64,000 bases of DNA from Oasisia sp. SBJ-2009 (Eukaryota > Annelida > Polychaeta > Sabellida > Siboglinidae): positions 26,279,628 through 26,343,627 of the forward strand of contig OZ024861.1 of the NCBI GenBank assembly GCA_964017155.1. Direction: 5' to 3'. This document shows, one piece after another, positions 51,943 to 62,304 of the stretch. The position numbers and the translations under genes are program-made. The stretch's first letter is position 1. Each line of letters starts with the position of its first letter. The notes below the pieces were generated by a model, which saw only the letters and a list, made by a program, of their open reading frames with translations, was not told the DNA's origin and made no database searches.

Positions 51943-53695
51943 ACATATGCATACATATTATAATTATTATTATATATAATACAAAACACAGATATATAAA
52001 GATAACACAATCAACTCAAAGTAAAGGTTTAAAGAGGTTAACCATCCAAAGATCATAAAACAGTAATGCTGTAGCAAATTTTGTGAAGCATTAGGTTAAG
52101 AGTCAATTCCATTGTTGCTGTGGTAGTTTTTATCAGAAATGGTACCATTTGGTATTATTATTATTCACTGTAATCAGTTTATGCCCAAGATCAATCATTT
52201 CATTAATCATCCTGAAGAGGTGCACCATTTGGAAAACAAGATCTCAGCACAGCAGGATTATTGCTACTTCCCTCTATGTGGGGTCTTTTACTTTCCCTGA
52301 CAAAGAGTGTGAAAGACACCACAGAGAACAGATCAACGGCTTGCAGTGTCTTCCAAAAGGAACGGAGAATGGTTAGAGTGAATAGAATTGTTCTCAAGTT
52401 TTGACATGGCAGCTGAACCAATACTGAACCACTGGCCCCTGGGTCTCATCAGCTAGAACTCAGGAGTTATCTAGATGTTATGTCCCACGTCGCTTATATG
52501 TCCCAAGTCACTTATGTCCCAAGTCACTTATGTCCCAAATATTGTGGACGATATGTCCCAAAACAAGATGATAAGTAACCTTTAAAATTTGCACTGGGCT
52601 TGAAATGTTCTACAAAGAGCGCTAGCATTGGGGTTAATATGTACATCAACATATTTATGTTAAGACTAAAGTGCAAAGATAACATAAAAACTTAATAATA
52701 AATTTAGGACATATCGTCTAGGACATATGTGACTTGGGACATAACATCCCTCTGAATGATGGTCCTGCACTCCATACATAGCCTGTCCACCAGTCATTTT
52801 GATGGATGAAACTCGTTTTGGACAGGCAAAAATGTTATCCTGCATATAACTGAAAGCACTTGAACACTGCGCTTACTCAATTCTGTTATCATAATTTCAT
52901 ATAATTATATTTTTGTCATGTGTTACTCACTGTTACGTGCATGTGTTTATAAGCTTTAGCGGTTGTATGTGCTACCTCGGTACATGTTGCCATTTATATA
53001 AGTATTCTTAAAATTTAGCAAGACAACTAACATGAGCATTTAAGCAAAAGAATATCTATTGACTAGTTGAGTTACATGCTCAGTAATGTTTGGAGAAAAA
53101 GACAAGTCACTGTAAAACATTTTTAAATTGTGTTACATTGTTTCAGTGTGTTGTAGATATAGATTGCATGCTCAGGCATAACAAAATGCTAACATATGGC
53201 AAACTGAGGTGTCGCATTGCACGACACTTGTGTAGAATTCGGACCCACCTCAAGTGTGCCGGTATAACTATTATATTTGCCTACACTGGATATCTCACAC
53301 TAACTCTAAGTCTAATCATAACAATAAGCATTCTCAGGTATATTTGTTTTACAAATATTGCGTTTTTTAAGTTAAAATCTACGAACCGTCCCAGATTGCA
53401 TGCAGAAAAATTCAGCTGGACACATGCAAAACTGATCGAGATATAGATCCACTTACAGAGAAAAAAATGTACATTCTATCAACAAAAACAACGTGCGGAG
53501 ATCCACTATGTGACCCTTTTATCGCTCACCCAAAATTGCGATTGGCGCGTCTAACGGTATGCATGAATAACATCAAAAGTTGTGCGACTATATGCATCGT
53601 ATAATATCTTAATGTCACACCTACCTTGGTTCAGCGTCAGCACAAAAGCCAACTTTTGCTGTGTACGCGCCATTATCCAAAACAACGGTAGCCAT
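37713..53695 (-). CDS. ACTR6: Actin-related protein 6 (ACTR6/ARP6), complete, 12 exons
   Basis: Exons: 53625-53695, 48833-48950, 48378-48446, 47269-47392, 46045-46180, 44480-44536, 42741-42839, 41882-42002, 41506-41629, 40172-40247, 39147-39209, 37713-37842. The joined CDS is 1188 nt (395 codons); human ACTR6 has 396. ARP6 is a nuclear actin-fold subunit of SWR1/SRCAP complexes, which deposit H2A.Z. The start [17 protein letters not shown] carries the first phosphate-binding loop, [10 protein letters not shown] (148-157) the second, and IVLTGGN (316-322) the adenosine-side motif. TEPYFNF and [18 protein letters not shown] are family signatures, and the end [10 protein letters not shown] matches other ARP6 proteins. 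A Gln/Arg-rich insert lies at residues 133-143. All junctions are GT..AG and in phase. Nothing suggests a pseudogene. Confidence 0.96.
37865..38413. repeat. (GGAT)n array with GGATTGAA variants in the last ACTR6 intron
   Basis: About 550 bp of GGAT units, with a recurrent GGATTGAA interruption that has itself been amplified into a longer-period pattern. It ends 22 nt from the 3' splice site of the terminal ACTR6 exon (37842). Open frames such as IHPS or WMDG polymers are artefacts of the period. Confidence 0.97.
39825..40145 (-). mobile_element. SINE family S2, full copy
   Basis: The minus-strand head has an A-box-like TGGCTCAGGGGTAGAG and a B-box GGTTCGAACCC, so it derives from a tRNA. The body includes CTTGGGCAAG, CAGTTCACTCAGATGTATAA, AGTACTTGGCTATAGACAGT and a tail AAGTGTAAAGCACTTTGAAC. 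It lies in the ACTR6 intron between exons 10 and 11, ending about 26 nt from the exon 10 donor. Confidence 0.75.
40268..40545 (-). mobile_element. SINE family S2, second copy
   Basis: The same body and tail as the 39825 copy (CTGGCTGTAGACAGTGGTGG, GGCAAGATGGTGTTCAATTG, ATACTGCACTGTGTAAGAAT on the minus strand), with an eroded head. It begins about 20 nt from the 3' splice site of ACTR6 exon 10, in the same orientation as the copy on the other side of that exon. Confidence 0.7.
41020..41180. repeat. (AT)n run and short LINE-like 3' tail
   Basis: AT dinucleotides occupy 41021-41046. Further on, GGCAATTAAAGCTTTATTATTATTAT looks like the end of another LINE 3' UTR with an ATT-unit tail. Only the tail is recognisable. 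Confidence 0.45.
42527..42624. repeat. (TG)n(TA)n microsatellite
   Basis: A short TG run changes into about 40 TA units, in an ACTR6 intron 117 bp from an exon edge. Confidence 0.95.
42943..43756. mobile_element. Family E element copy 2, interrupted by a family A MITE
   Basis: The left end CTGGGGCCGGTTTCATAAAG and the right end CAGTTACA/GGACCCTG side match the ends of the 28688-31877 element, and shared subterminal words (TTTAGCATTCGTGTAACTAA, GGGAATCCCTGTATTTTT) are in the same order. The left block is split by MITE A at 42993-43288, so the order of insertion is visible. It lies in an ACTR6 intron. Confidence 0.55.
42993..43288 (+). mobile_element. MITE family A copy 3, nested
   Basis: Starts GCTTTATGTAGAGACCCGTCC after TA and ends CTGCATAAAGC. 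It lies inside the family E copy. Confidence 0.75.
45525..45988. mobile_element. MITE family C copy 2
   Basis: Begins CAGGGTCCGTACGCATCTGG and ends GGCCCCGTACGGACCCTG, a TIR of about 14 bp. The flanks TTGAAC and ATGAAC match at five of six positions, in line with the 6-bp flank of copy 1. The interior has the same TTCAAGGC-rich arms around a GC-richer centre. It lies 56 nt inside the ACTR6 intron from the donor at 46045. Confidence 0.75.
48706..48750. repeat. (GGCGA)n pentanucleotide microsatellite
   Basis: About eight GGCGA units in the short ACTR6 intron between exons 2 and 3. Confidence 0.9.
49008..49508. mobile_element. MITE family B copy 2, TTAA flanks
   Basis: A second copy of the 9749-10238 element: AGCGACATGGTCCGTTCGTG at the left, the inverse at the right, and TTAA at 49004-49007 and 49509-49512. 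The right TIR is shortened by a deletion (GGGAATAAAAAGC). It lies in ACTR6 intron 1, 57 nt from exon 2. Confidence 0.85.
49580..49599. repeat. G20 homopolymer
   Basis: Twenty consecutive G on the plus strand (C on the ACTR6 sense strand), in ACTR6 intron 1. It is a strong G-quadruplex candidate and a likely length-variable or error-prone site. Confidence 0.85.
50401..50650 (-). mobile_element. MITE family A copy 4, inverted
   Basis: Reverse orientation relative to copy 5 and almost adjacent to it: GCTTTATGCAGGATAATC here corresponds to the CTGCATAAAGC end of the other copies. The far end near 50650 is degraded. Confidence 0.65.
50660..50962 (+). mobile_element. MITE family A copy 5, best-preserved ends
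   Basis: Starts GCTTTATGCAGAGACCCGTCC and ends CGTCTCTATATAAAGC, about a 16-bp imperfect TIR, with TA on both sides (50658-50659 and 50963-50964). TA duplication is what Tc1/mariner-type insertion leaves. It is 303 bp and non-coding. Confidence 0.78.
51606..51960. repeat. AT-dinucleotide-dominated block
   Basis: Several pure TA runs are separated by short ATAATT/ATTCACATAT islands, over 350 bp in ACTR6 intron 1. It is highly self-complementary. Confidence 0.93.
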
Positions 53696-54120
53696 CCTCT
53701 CGGCTAACGCTGCCGCTAATCCGTTCGAAATGCGGCCAGCATTTGATTTAGTTTTGGTGTAGGAATAACATCAAAAGTTAAATTTTTACACTAATATTTA
53801 CGAGGAGTATATGTACACACCAAATGTCGAAAAGATAATGCATTTTTATTCTCGTTTATGTCATTTAATATTATACAATATTTACGACACTTGCCGCCTG
53901 TCGATTAGTCACGTGCCCGTCACGGTTCGCTGATTACGGCGCCAGAGAGAGTACTCGCGAAAGTGATCGTGGCTTAACGGAAAGTGTTTGAAGTCGTGCC
54001 AATACACGTGTACGCAGTGCGTTCAACCACACCATTGCTTTTATGTGGTGATGCGTACACCTCAGCGATATTTAGTGATAACATGTCATACGGTTTAGTC
54101 GTGAAATTACGAGTTTTGCA
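53696..54120. promoter_or_regulatory. Divergent promoter between ACTR6 and the 54121 gene
   Basis: Only 425 bp separate the ACTR6 start codon (minus) from the start codon at 54121 (plus). The segment is richer in CpG than its surroundings and has no obvious TATA box, as expected of a shared bidirectional housekeeping promoter. Specific factor sites were not identified with confidence. Confidence 0.55.
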
Positions 54121-57100
54121 ATGGAGCAGCTTGGACACGCGTGGCCGCCGTCGTTAGCACTGAGCCGTAGAAGCGAGCTGGATGAAACAGCAACCGACTG
54201 GCGGGGCAAGGGCGGGAGAACGCTTACCCCTGGAAGCGTAGATTTCGACAGACAGCTCGACAAAGTTTCCATCTGGCTGGATCTATGGGACCACAAGCAG
54301 GTAAACAGAACTGTCAAGTTCAACGACCATTTAAACTAAATCGAAACACCCGACTAGTCATACATAAGAGTGGAGTTAGCACAATGACGGCGACTATCAC
54401 TATGCATGGGAGAGTGAGATTATATGGATTATATGGATTAATTAGATATATCTCATTTCCAGGACCAAGAGTATATAAAACCGGGTGGGCATAGATAACA
54501 AAGTTGGGTTCAATAAACCACAGGCTACCTTATTCATTTGCCAATGCGAGGTTTATCATACTTTGCTGTCTTTAGTGGCAATCTTGTTAGAGACATGTCT
54601 TAGTTTTAATGACCTGCCTCTGTAAAGTTGAGGTAGTTTTATTTTGATTATTTTACATTTTAATCATATTCTGGTAATAACTCTTGAAATATATTTTTAA
54701 TGTAAACCTTTTGTAAATATACGCCACAAATTAGTTATGACTGATTGTAGAAATCCATGTCCATATTTCTAAAAGTATCATATAGGTCCCGTAGTACTAA
54801 GCTATTTATGTTTCTGCATGTGAAGGTGTGATACTTGTATATAAATTGTAACTACTTACAAGTACATAAATATAGTGCCAGTAAGTTAAGCTGTCACAAG
54901 TTCATGTATTTATATTGGCTTGCAGATTAGCTGTTCTATTTTTAACATTTTTCAGCCACTTGTCAGTACGATGCCAGTTACTTTGATGTCAGCAACAAAA
55001 GCATAATCCACTTGTCTGGTACGCTTGCTACTGACCAACTTTCTTGAGTGTTGATTTCTAACAAAAGTATTAGAACAACCTTCAGCTAAGTACTATATAT
55101 GTGGTCCAATTATGTAGACTGATTCACAAGTATTAAAGAAAACATGTCACAGATGTTACACCCTGTTTCATGCATAAACTGTACTACACTTTGAACTTGT
55201 ATTAGATCCTATTACAATGTACTACACAATTGAAGTGTGTATGTGAATGGTGAATTTCTTCTATATAAAATAGGTCAATATGTTTACTGCATGTTAGTCA
55301 GACCTACTGAATAATTATGCAAAGCTAAAGGAAGACCACAAGATACAAGGTGGCCGACCAATTATTCATGGAGTATCACAATATAGCTCTGTGCTTTATT
55401 AATGTCTGTTTGAAGTGGTAGCACGAACAATTGCACTGCCTGGTCCTAAACAGCTTTTGTTTAGTAGAACAATATGGTTTTGTCCCCTTTCTTGTTACAG
55501 TACGTTCTAAAGTTATGCCATTAGTCAGTTCTCTCTCTCAAGGCGTCCAATTACACAACTATTTCAAACACACAATGAATGTTTCGAACTGTAGTACCCT
55601 TAGCATTGAGGGACCATGTCAAAAGCAGTTGATAATATTTCAATATTACCTAGTAACTGGTAAGTCTGTGTTGGTGTCAAAATTGCATACTTAATACAGC
55701 TGTCCATATGCCAAGTTGTATAATAGGCCCAGGTAATAGTAATATCCTCTCACACCATTTGGATTTATAATCGTCATTTCCTGATGTAATTTAAGGCATT
55801 CAGTGTGAATTGCTTAATGAGTTTCATATTATGTTTCATGTTTTTTTGTAGCTGTTGCCATTTGTCTTTGCAAGTAATTCCTGTAGAATAAATTGAATGC
55901 AGGTGATATTAAATTGCCAACCTCCCTCCACCTGACATCAACTGGCTGCATTGATCAGGCTTTTGAGTTAATTGCATATGAAATGTGTAATTGATGTAAA
56001 GTCCAATACCATTAATTGCCTACGAAATGTGTGATATTGATTTTCTGTCCAATATCATATAATGATTTCTCTATTTTTAATTAAACATTGCTAATCCAAA
56101 ATGGGGCTTGTTGATAGAGATTATTCACTTCATTCCACAATTGATTTGCCTCAGAAAAAGGTAACAAATTACACAGTTACAACTGAAGTTAATACAGTGT
56201 TGTAAGAACTATGGGTAGACAGGTGTATCATCAAAGAATAAACAAAATAAAATCGAACAACACCAAATGTTGGGCTTACTGAGTTTGAACAACATTGTTT
56301 CCATTAAAAACTTAGCAATGTTGTAACGTAATAAAAAAAGATTTTTACAATCAATTTCTGTGTTTAAGAAGAGGATTACTAATTGATTAATAGGAATCTT
56401 GCAATAACCAAGTCTCATATGGTAATTAAATATCATTGCTTACTCGCATGTATCCAATTTAATTAAATAGAATTTTAGCTGAAAATTCATACGATACATG
56501 TGTATATTCTTATACAGGTCATTAATACAACCGTCACACACTGTATGTGTAGATTTGTCATCAGTTTTTGTGCTCATATTCATACAAACATAATTTTATG
56601 AAAGTAATGTATGTGAACATCTACAAAGGCTACAGTCAATTATGGTTCCTTTGAACATAGGTCAGGATCAAAGCAAAATGTGGATTAAGCAATGCACCAA
56701 CTCATTATGGCAGTAATATGCTACTGAATGTATTTAAGTGTTTTCAGGAAGTGTGACATCAGCAGGCACTTGTATTAACTAATCCAATACATGTACGGAA
56801 CAGTTCAAAGAAATCATCTATTCAAAATTGAGAGGATCCACCAAAAGGTGATGTTTGATCACTCACCAGAAGTAGATTAATTGGTTGACAGACAATAAGT
56901 ATGTGATCCTTGAGTGTATAGACATATGACAATGTATTTGAACAACATGAAGCACCGAGTGATCCTTTGTGTCTGTGTTGAAAGCAACGAGTACAAAATG
57001 AGAACTTAGCATGACAAGTCACGCGTGACTTGTCATGCATGACTTACACACATGGTGAAACCATACATGTCATTATTGACTAAGCCACAAGACTAACTTG

Positions 57101-60100
57101 TTGCTTCTCTGCAGTTCTGTCACAGAACGTGTTCTGTTTACACAGAGAAGTTATTAGCTTTCGCCATTATGAATTCACACGGGTTCAGCGGTTTAGCAAA
57201 TGTTTGTTTTCATCAATCAACCACAATTTCCTTTGAATCCGGTGCCCATTCAAGTTCTTTATGTTCTTACACAGGCTATTCAGTAACCAGCCTACAGTGT
57301 TGCCTTGCTGTGTATGCAAGTGTTCAAGTGTATGCAAGTGATAAGTGTTAGACTTTTATTGGGGGAATGGACAGTTCTAATCAGAGGTGCATATATCAGC
57401 AATATTGTAGGTGTGATTATCTGCAAACAGTGACCACTACATTAACTAGATTGGACATTTTATTAATACAATTAAAGAGAAAACATGGTTGAGAAACCAC
57501 GATATAATGTAGTTACAATTCTCCTACGTATAGCTGAATTTGCAGTATTTTTATGTCATGTTCAACTGTTGTTGTGATTAGCAACTAAAAATAAACTGCT
57601 CACATGATTTTTCAGGTATTTATAAACAAATATTAATTTTATTGGTTGAAGTCAAAAATGTTGTATACTATAGTAACCTTTTGATTATACACAAAATGTA
57701 CATTTAAGAATAACAATATGACTGATGTATTATGTTGTTATGGGCAACTATGATATTGGCGTATGATTCAACATGGTTCGATTGTTGGACTATCGATCAA
57801 CTGATTCCAAGTTTGAATACTGCTGCTGGTTTGAACTTTGTGCGAGAAGGTTTACTGCATATTGACCCAGTATACTCAGCAGTATGAATGACAGTGGTGG
57901 ATGGTTATGTATGAATGCATGGTCTTTGTTCAGCAATTGTAGTTTGGCTGAAAACTTCCAAAGGCATCTGAGATGGTGTTCGTACTTGTTGTGACATTGT
58001 ATGGTTGTGACGTAGATTGTAACATAGCAGTGACATGTGGAACTAGCTAATGACACTGTGCAGTGCTGTCAGAGATTGTGACGTGGAGCAGTGACACATG
58101 GTACTTGTTACAATGATGTGCAGCAGTGACAGAGATTGTGATGGGTAGCCATTTTCATGTCTGTTGTCACAGTGGAGATTGTGATATGGAGCTGTGACGC
58201 GAACATGGTACATGTTACAGCGCTGTGCAGTGGTGACGGAGATTGTTACACAAAGCAGTGACACATGGTACTGAGATTGTGATGTGTAGCCAGCTCCATG
58301 TCATTTGTTATAGTGATGTGTGGTGGTGATGGTGATGGAGATTGTGACATGAAGCTGTCACTATATGTGACTATAATACTTTACTGGAGCAGTCACACTT
58401 GGTACTTAATACAGTGCTGTACACACTGCATTGGTGGTGGAGATTGTGGGTTGGCACAGTTACACATCATACTCGTTACAGCGCTGTGCTGTGGTGACAG
58501 AGATTGTGACATGGATCAGTGATACACATGGTACTTGTTACAGTGCTGTGCTGTGGTGACAGAGATTGTGACATGCAGCAGTAATACACATGGTATTTGT
58601 TACAACACTGTGCTGTGGTGACAGAGATTGTGACATGGATCAGTAATACACGTGGTACTTGTTACAGCACTGTGCTGTTCTGTGGTGACAGAGATTGTGA
58701 CATGGAGCAGTAATACACATGGTACTTGTTACAGTGCTGTGCTGTGGTCACGGAGATTGTGATATGGATCAGTAATACACATGGTACTTGTTACAACACT
58801 GTGCTGTGGTGACAGAGATTGTGACATGGATCAGTAATATACGTGATACTTGTTACAGCACTGTGCTGTTCTGTGGTGACAGAGATTGTGACATGGAGCA
58901 GTAATACACGTGGTACTTGTTACAGCGCTGTGCTGTGCTGTGGTGACAGATTGTGACATGGATCAGTAATACACATGGTACTTGTTACAGTGCTGTGCTG
59001 TGGTCACGGAGATTGTGACATGGATCAGTAATACACATGGTACTTGTTACAACACTGTGCTGTGGTGACAGAGATTGTGACATGGATCAGTAATACACAT
59101 GGTACTTGTTACAACACTGTGCTGTGGTCACGGAGATTGTGACATGGATCAGTAATACACATGGTACTTGTTACAGTGCTGTGCTGTGGTCACGGATATT
59201 GTGACATGGATCAGTAATACACATGGTACTTGTTACAACACTGTGCTGTGGTGACAGAGATTGTGACATGGATCAGTAATACACATGGTACTTGTTACAA
59301 CACTGTGCTGTGGTCACGGAGATTGTGACATGGATCAGTAATACACATGGTACTTGTTACAACACTGTTCTGTGGTGACAGAGATTGTGACATGGATCAG
59401 TAATACACATGGTATTTGTTACAACACTGTGCTGTGGTGACAGAGATTGTGACATGGATCAGTAATACACATGGTACTTGTTACAACACTGTGCTGTGGT
59501 GACAGAGATTGTGACATGGATCAGTAATACACATGGTATTTGTTACAACACTGTGCTGTGGTGACAGAGATTGTGACATGGATCAGTAATACACATGGTA
59601 CTTGTTACAGTGCTGTGCTGTGGTCACGGAGATTGTGACATGGATCAGTAATACACATGGTACTTGTTACAACACTGTGCTGTGGTGACAGAGATTGTGA
59701 CATGGATCAGTAATACACATGGTATTTGTTACAACACTGTGCTGTGGTGACAGAGATTGTGACATGGATCAGTAATACACATGGTATTTGTTACAGTGCT
59801 GTGCTGTGGTGACAGAGATTGTGACATGGATCAGTAATACACGTGGTACTTGTTACAGCACTGTTCTGTGGTGACAGAGATTGTGACATGGATCAGTAAT
59901 ACACGTGGTACTTGTTACAGCACTGTTCTGTGGTGACAGAGATTGTGACATGGATCAGTAATACACGCGGTACTTGTTACAGCGCTGTGCTGTGGTCACG
60001 GAGATTGTGACGTGGAGCAGCTACAGGCAGCTGCGATTCCTGTGGACTGTGGTTCAGCCAGCACTCCACAGAGACTTCACGTACGCTGCCAACTGCCACT

Positions 60101-60153
60101 TCCCCCCGCTCTACTTCCCTCCCATCAGCACCTACATCACCCGACACGTCAAG
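54121..60153 (+). CDS. Plus-strand gene, two exons visible, identity uncertain (partial)
   Basis: Exon 1 is 54121-54300 (60 codons) ending CAG before GTAAAC. It encodes DRQLDKVSIWLDLWDHKQ. A later exon, 60027-60153, follows CTACAG and ends AAG before GTAACA. It encodes QLRFLWTVVQPALHRDFTYA and then FPPLYFPPISTYITRHVK. Exon 1 ends in phase 0 and the later exon needs two carried bases, so at least one small exon (length 3n+2) between them is missing from this model. The WLDLWDHKQ...QLRFL arrangement weakly recalls the segment before the F-box in FBXO16-like proteins; I would not name it on that. The gene must continue beyond 60153, probably past the LINE. It shares a divergent promoter with ACTR6. 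Confidence 0.6.
54301..57985. other. Long intron, nothing else recognised
   Basis: AT-rich sequence without recognisable exons apart from the missing small one. Several acceptor-like CAG sites (about 54963, 55500, 57115) lead into frames that stop quickly and were not accepted. A perfect palindrome lies at 57009-57038. Confidence 0.45.
57009..57038. repeat. Perfect 30-bp palindrome
   Basis: GCATGACAAGTCACG followed by its exact reverse complement, with no spacer. The flanking bases do not pair. Confidence 0.95.
57990..60020. repeat. 62-bp minisatellite, about 32 copies
   Basis: The unit contains GAGATTGTGACATGGATCAG, TAATACACATGGTACTTGTT and ACAACACTGTGCTGTGGTGACA. Copies at the left edge (57990-58500) are strongly diverged. 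Those from 58500 to 59990 are nearly identical with a few shared variants (TTACAGTGCTG or TTACAACACTG; GGTCACGG or GGTGACAG). Its right edge merges into the splice acceptor of the exon at 60027. Confidence 0.96.
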
Positions 60154-60784
60154 GTAACACTCCCTCACTGTACACTACTGGACACTACAGGGTGAATTCT
60201 CCTATATGGGCTCGGATTTCTCCTTCATTATATACATACTAGGAAAATGAAGAATGTTTACATTACCAATGTGTATTCTGTTTTGTTCTGTTTGTAACAA
60301 TAGATTTTATACCCTGCTGATGCTTACACTGGCAGAGACCTGTGAGCTTGTTTGCTACAATGAATAAACAAGAGTTCTTGTTGGTAATTTAATAAATGTA
60401 TCCCGGATATATACAAACTCCTCAAGACAATATAGATACAGTTAATAAATGACAATATTAGCAAAGGTAGGGTGTTCAAACAAACTTTCACCCACAGATT
60501 ATTTTATCAATAAATTTATAATTCAACAAATTGCATATAATTTATTATAATGTCTGTATTAGTTTGATTTTAATATATATATATTGGTTCTGATGCTGTC
60601 CATGTAACTTTTAAAATAGATTTTGCATATTTTTATTATTAAAATAATTATTTATGTTCCAACAATATAGCAATATGATGATCATTGGTTTATAATAATT
60701 TACCATTTGGTACTATTTCAATTATGCACTGCCACTACTGTGATAATAAGGGAATTGAATTAAAACAATTATTAATTCAAGCAA
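60154..60784. other. Intron or spacer, nothing recognised
   Basis: AT-rich sequence between the last visible exon and the LINE. No repeats or exons were recognised. Confidence 0.4.
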
Positions 60785-61935
60785 TCATCATCATCATGCT
60801 GTCAGTCGCGAAGCGACAAAGACTGCTTCCATCACTTGACTGTTGCTCTCCATTTATCTCTCTGCTGTGAGAGTGATGTCCATGAGGCGATCTTTATGTC
60901 TCTCAGCTTCAGGTTTGAAGGATGATCCTTGAACCGGAGACGAGGGCGCCCTCTCTTTCTCTGACCAGAAGACAGTTGAGAGTAGAGAACCTGCTTTGGT
61001 AGCCTGTCTGGTGACATCCTCATGAGGTGTCCAGTCCACCGGATATTCTTCCATAGATGGCAGCCCTGTCCGTTCGAGTATTTCCTTGTTTGTCACTTTG
61101 TCCATCCAGGTTATCCTCATGATCGAACGCAGATGTCGCATCATGAAGGCATGCAGCTTTTTCACCTGTCGTCTGTACACTGTCCAGGCCTCAGCTCCGT
61201 ATAGGAGGGTGGACAGCACGATTGCACGGTATATCTTGCCTTTAACCCGCAGGACACATGGTGGTTGTTCCACAGTCTCTGGCGTAGTTGGCCGAAAGAT
61301 GCACTAGCCTTGGCCATCCTCCTCTGTATTTCATCGTCAATGCATCCGTCACTTGATATAGTGCTTCCGAGGTAGGTGAATTCCAGAACAGAATTCAGCT
61401 TGTTTCCATCAACCATGATATCCTCCTTTCGGGGTCTTGTAGAGTTGGGTTGATACAGCACCTCGGTCTTCTTGATGTTAATCTTCAGGCCGAACTTCTT
61501 TGACGCATTGGAAAAAGCATCCACTATTTCCTGCATCTCTTCAGCAGAGTGTGCAACCAGTGCACTGTCATCTGCGAATAGCAGCTCTCTCATCAATATC
61601 CGAGTAGTCTTGGTCTTCGCTCTGAAGTGTGCGACGTTGAATAGGTCAGCGCTCTGTCTGGACTGTATGTAGACGCCATCCCCCATGTCTCGGAAAGCAT
61701 CGTCGAGCATTGCTGATAGGAAGATGGAAAAGAGCGTGGAGGCCAGTACACAACCTTGCTTGACCCCATTTGTAACCCTGAACGATTCCGAGACTTCCCT
61801 CCAACACAAACATTCGCCATCATTCAGGAATGTAGTGCCTCGATCATTGATGTGAACTTTTCTGGGCAGCCATACGTCTTCAGTAGCTGCCATAGTCCAG
61901 TCCTCCCAACTGTATCGAACGCTGGTTAGGGTTTG
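60785..61935 (-). pseudogene. LINE (non-LTR retrotransposon) reverse transcriptase, frameshifted 3' part
   Basis: Read on the minus strand, it starts in the palm domain (AFDTVGRTGLWQLL-like, near 61910) and passes VTNGVKQGCVLA, the catalytic LLFADDSALVAH, KKFGLKINIKKTEVLYQPNS and FTYLGSTISSDGCIDDEIQR. It then continues as STLLYGAEAWTVYRRQVKKL and ends with RDKWRATVK. At least three frame changes (near 61800, 61275 and 61020) break it. The 5' part with the endonuclease is absent. The element ends in a short GAT-unit tail (60790-60800), as many LINEs do. Clade not assigned. Confidence 0.88.
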
Positions 61936-62300
61936 CTCCCATAGCCTTCGGTTCTGACAAGAACCTATACCACAAGGCAGTGGTTTACAACTCTGCATGG
62001 CAGGGGCGTCAAACTCCCTGAGGTATTGCAATACCTGAGATACTGCAATACCTGCATACCTATAAGGTATAAGCAATACATTCAAGCAATAATGATCCCA
62101 AATAAAATATAGTGTATTAGTGTCATGGTTACTGACGGAATTAAAATATGATCAAAATTTTACAACTACTGATAGTATTAGAGCATGTCCCCAGTAAAAC
62201 AGTTACTGACTGCACTAAAATACATCTGCAGGTCACGAATACTGATGATATTAGAATATGACCCCAATGTGACAATTCCTGAGTGTATGAAAATATGGCC
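61936..62300. other. Spacer, nothing recognised
   Basis: Contains a short GAGGTATTGCAATACC / GAGATACTGCAATACC near-palindromic duplication around 62020-62055 and nothing else recognisable. Confidence 0.4.
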
Positions 62301-62304
62301 TCAA

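Noticed and set aside
53090..53446. 118-codon plus-strand frame in ACTR6 intron 1
   Set aside because: No recognisable domain, no splice signals, and it lies in a large repeat-bearing intron.
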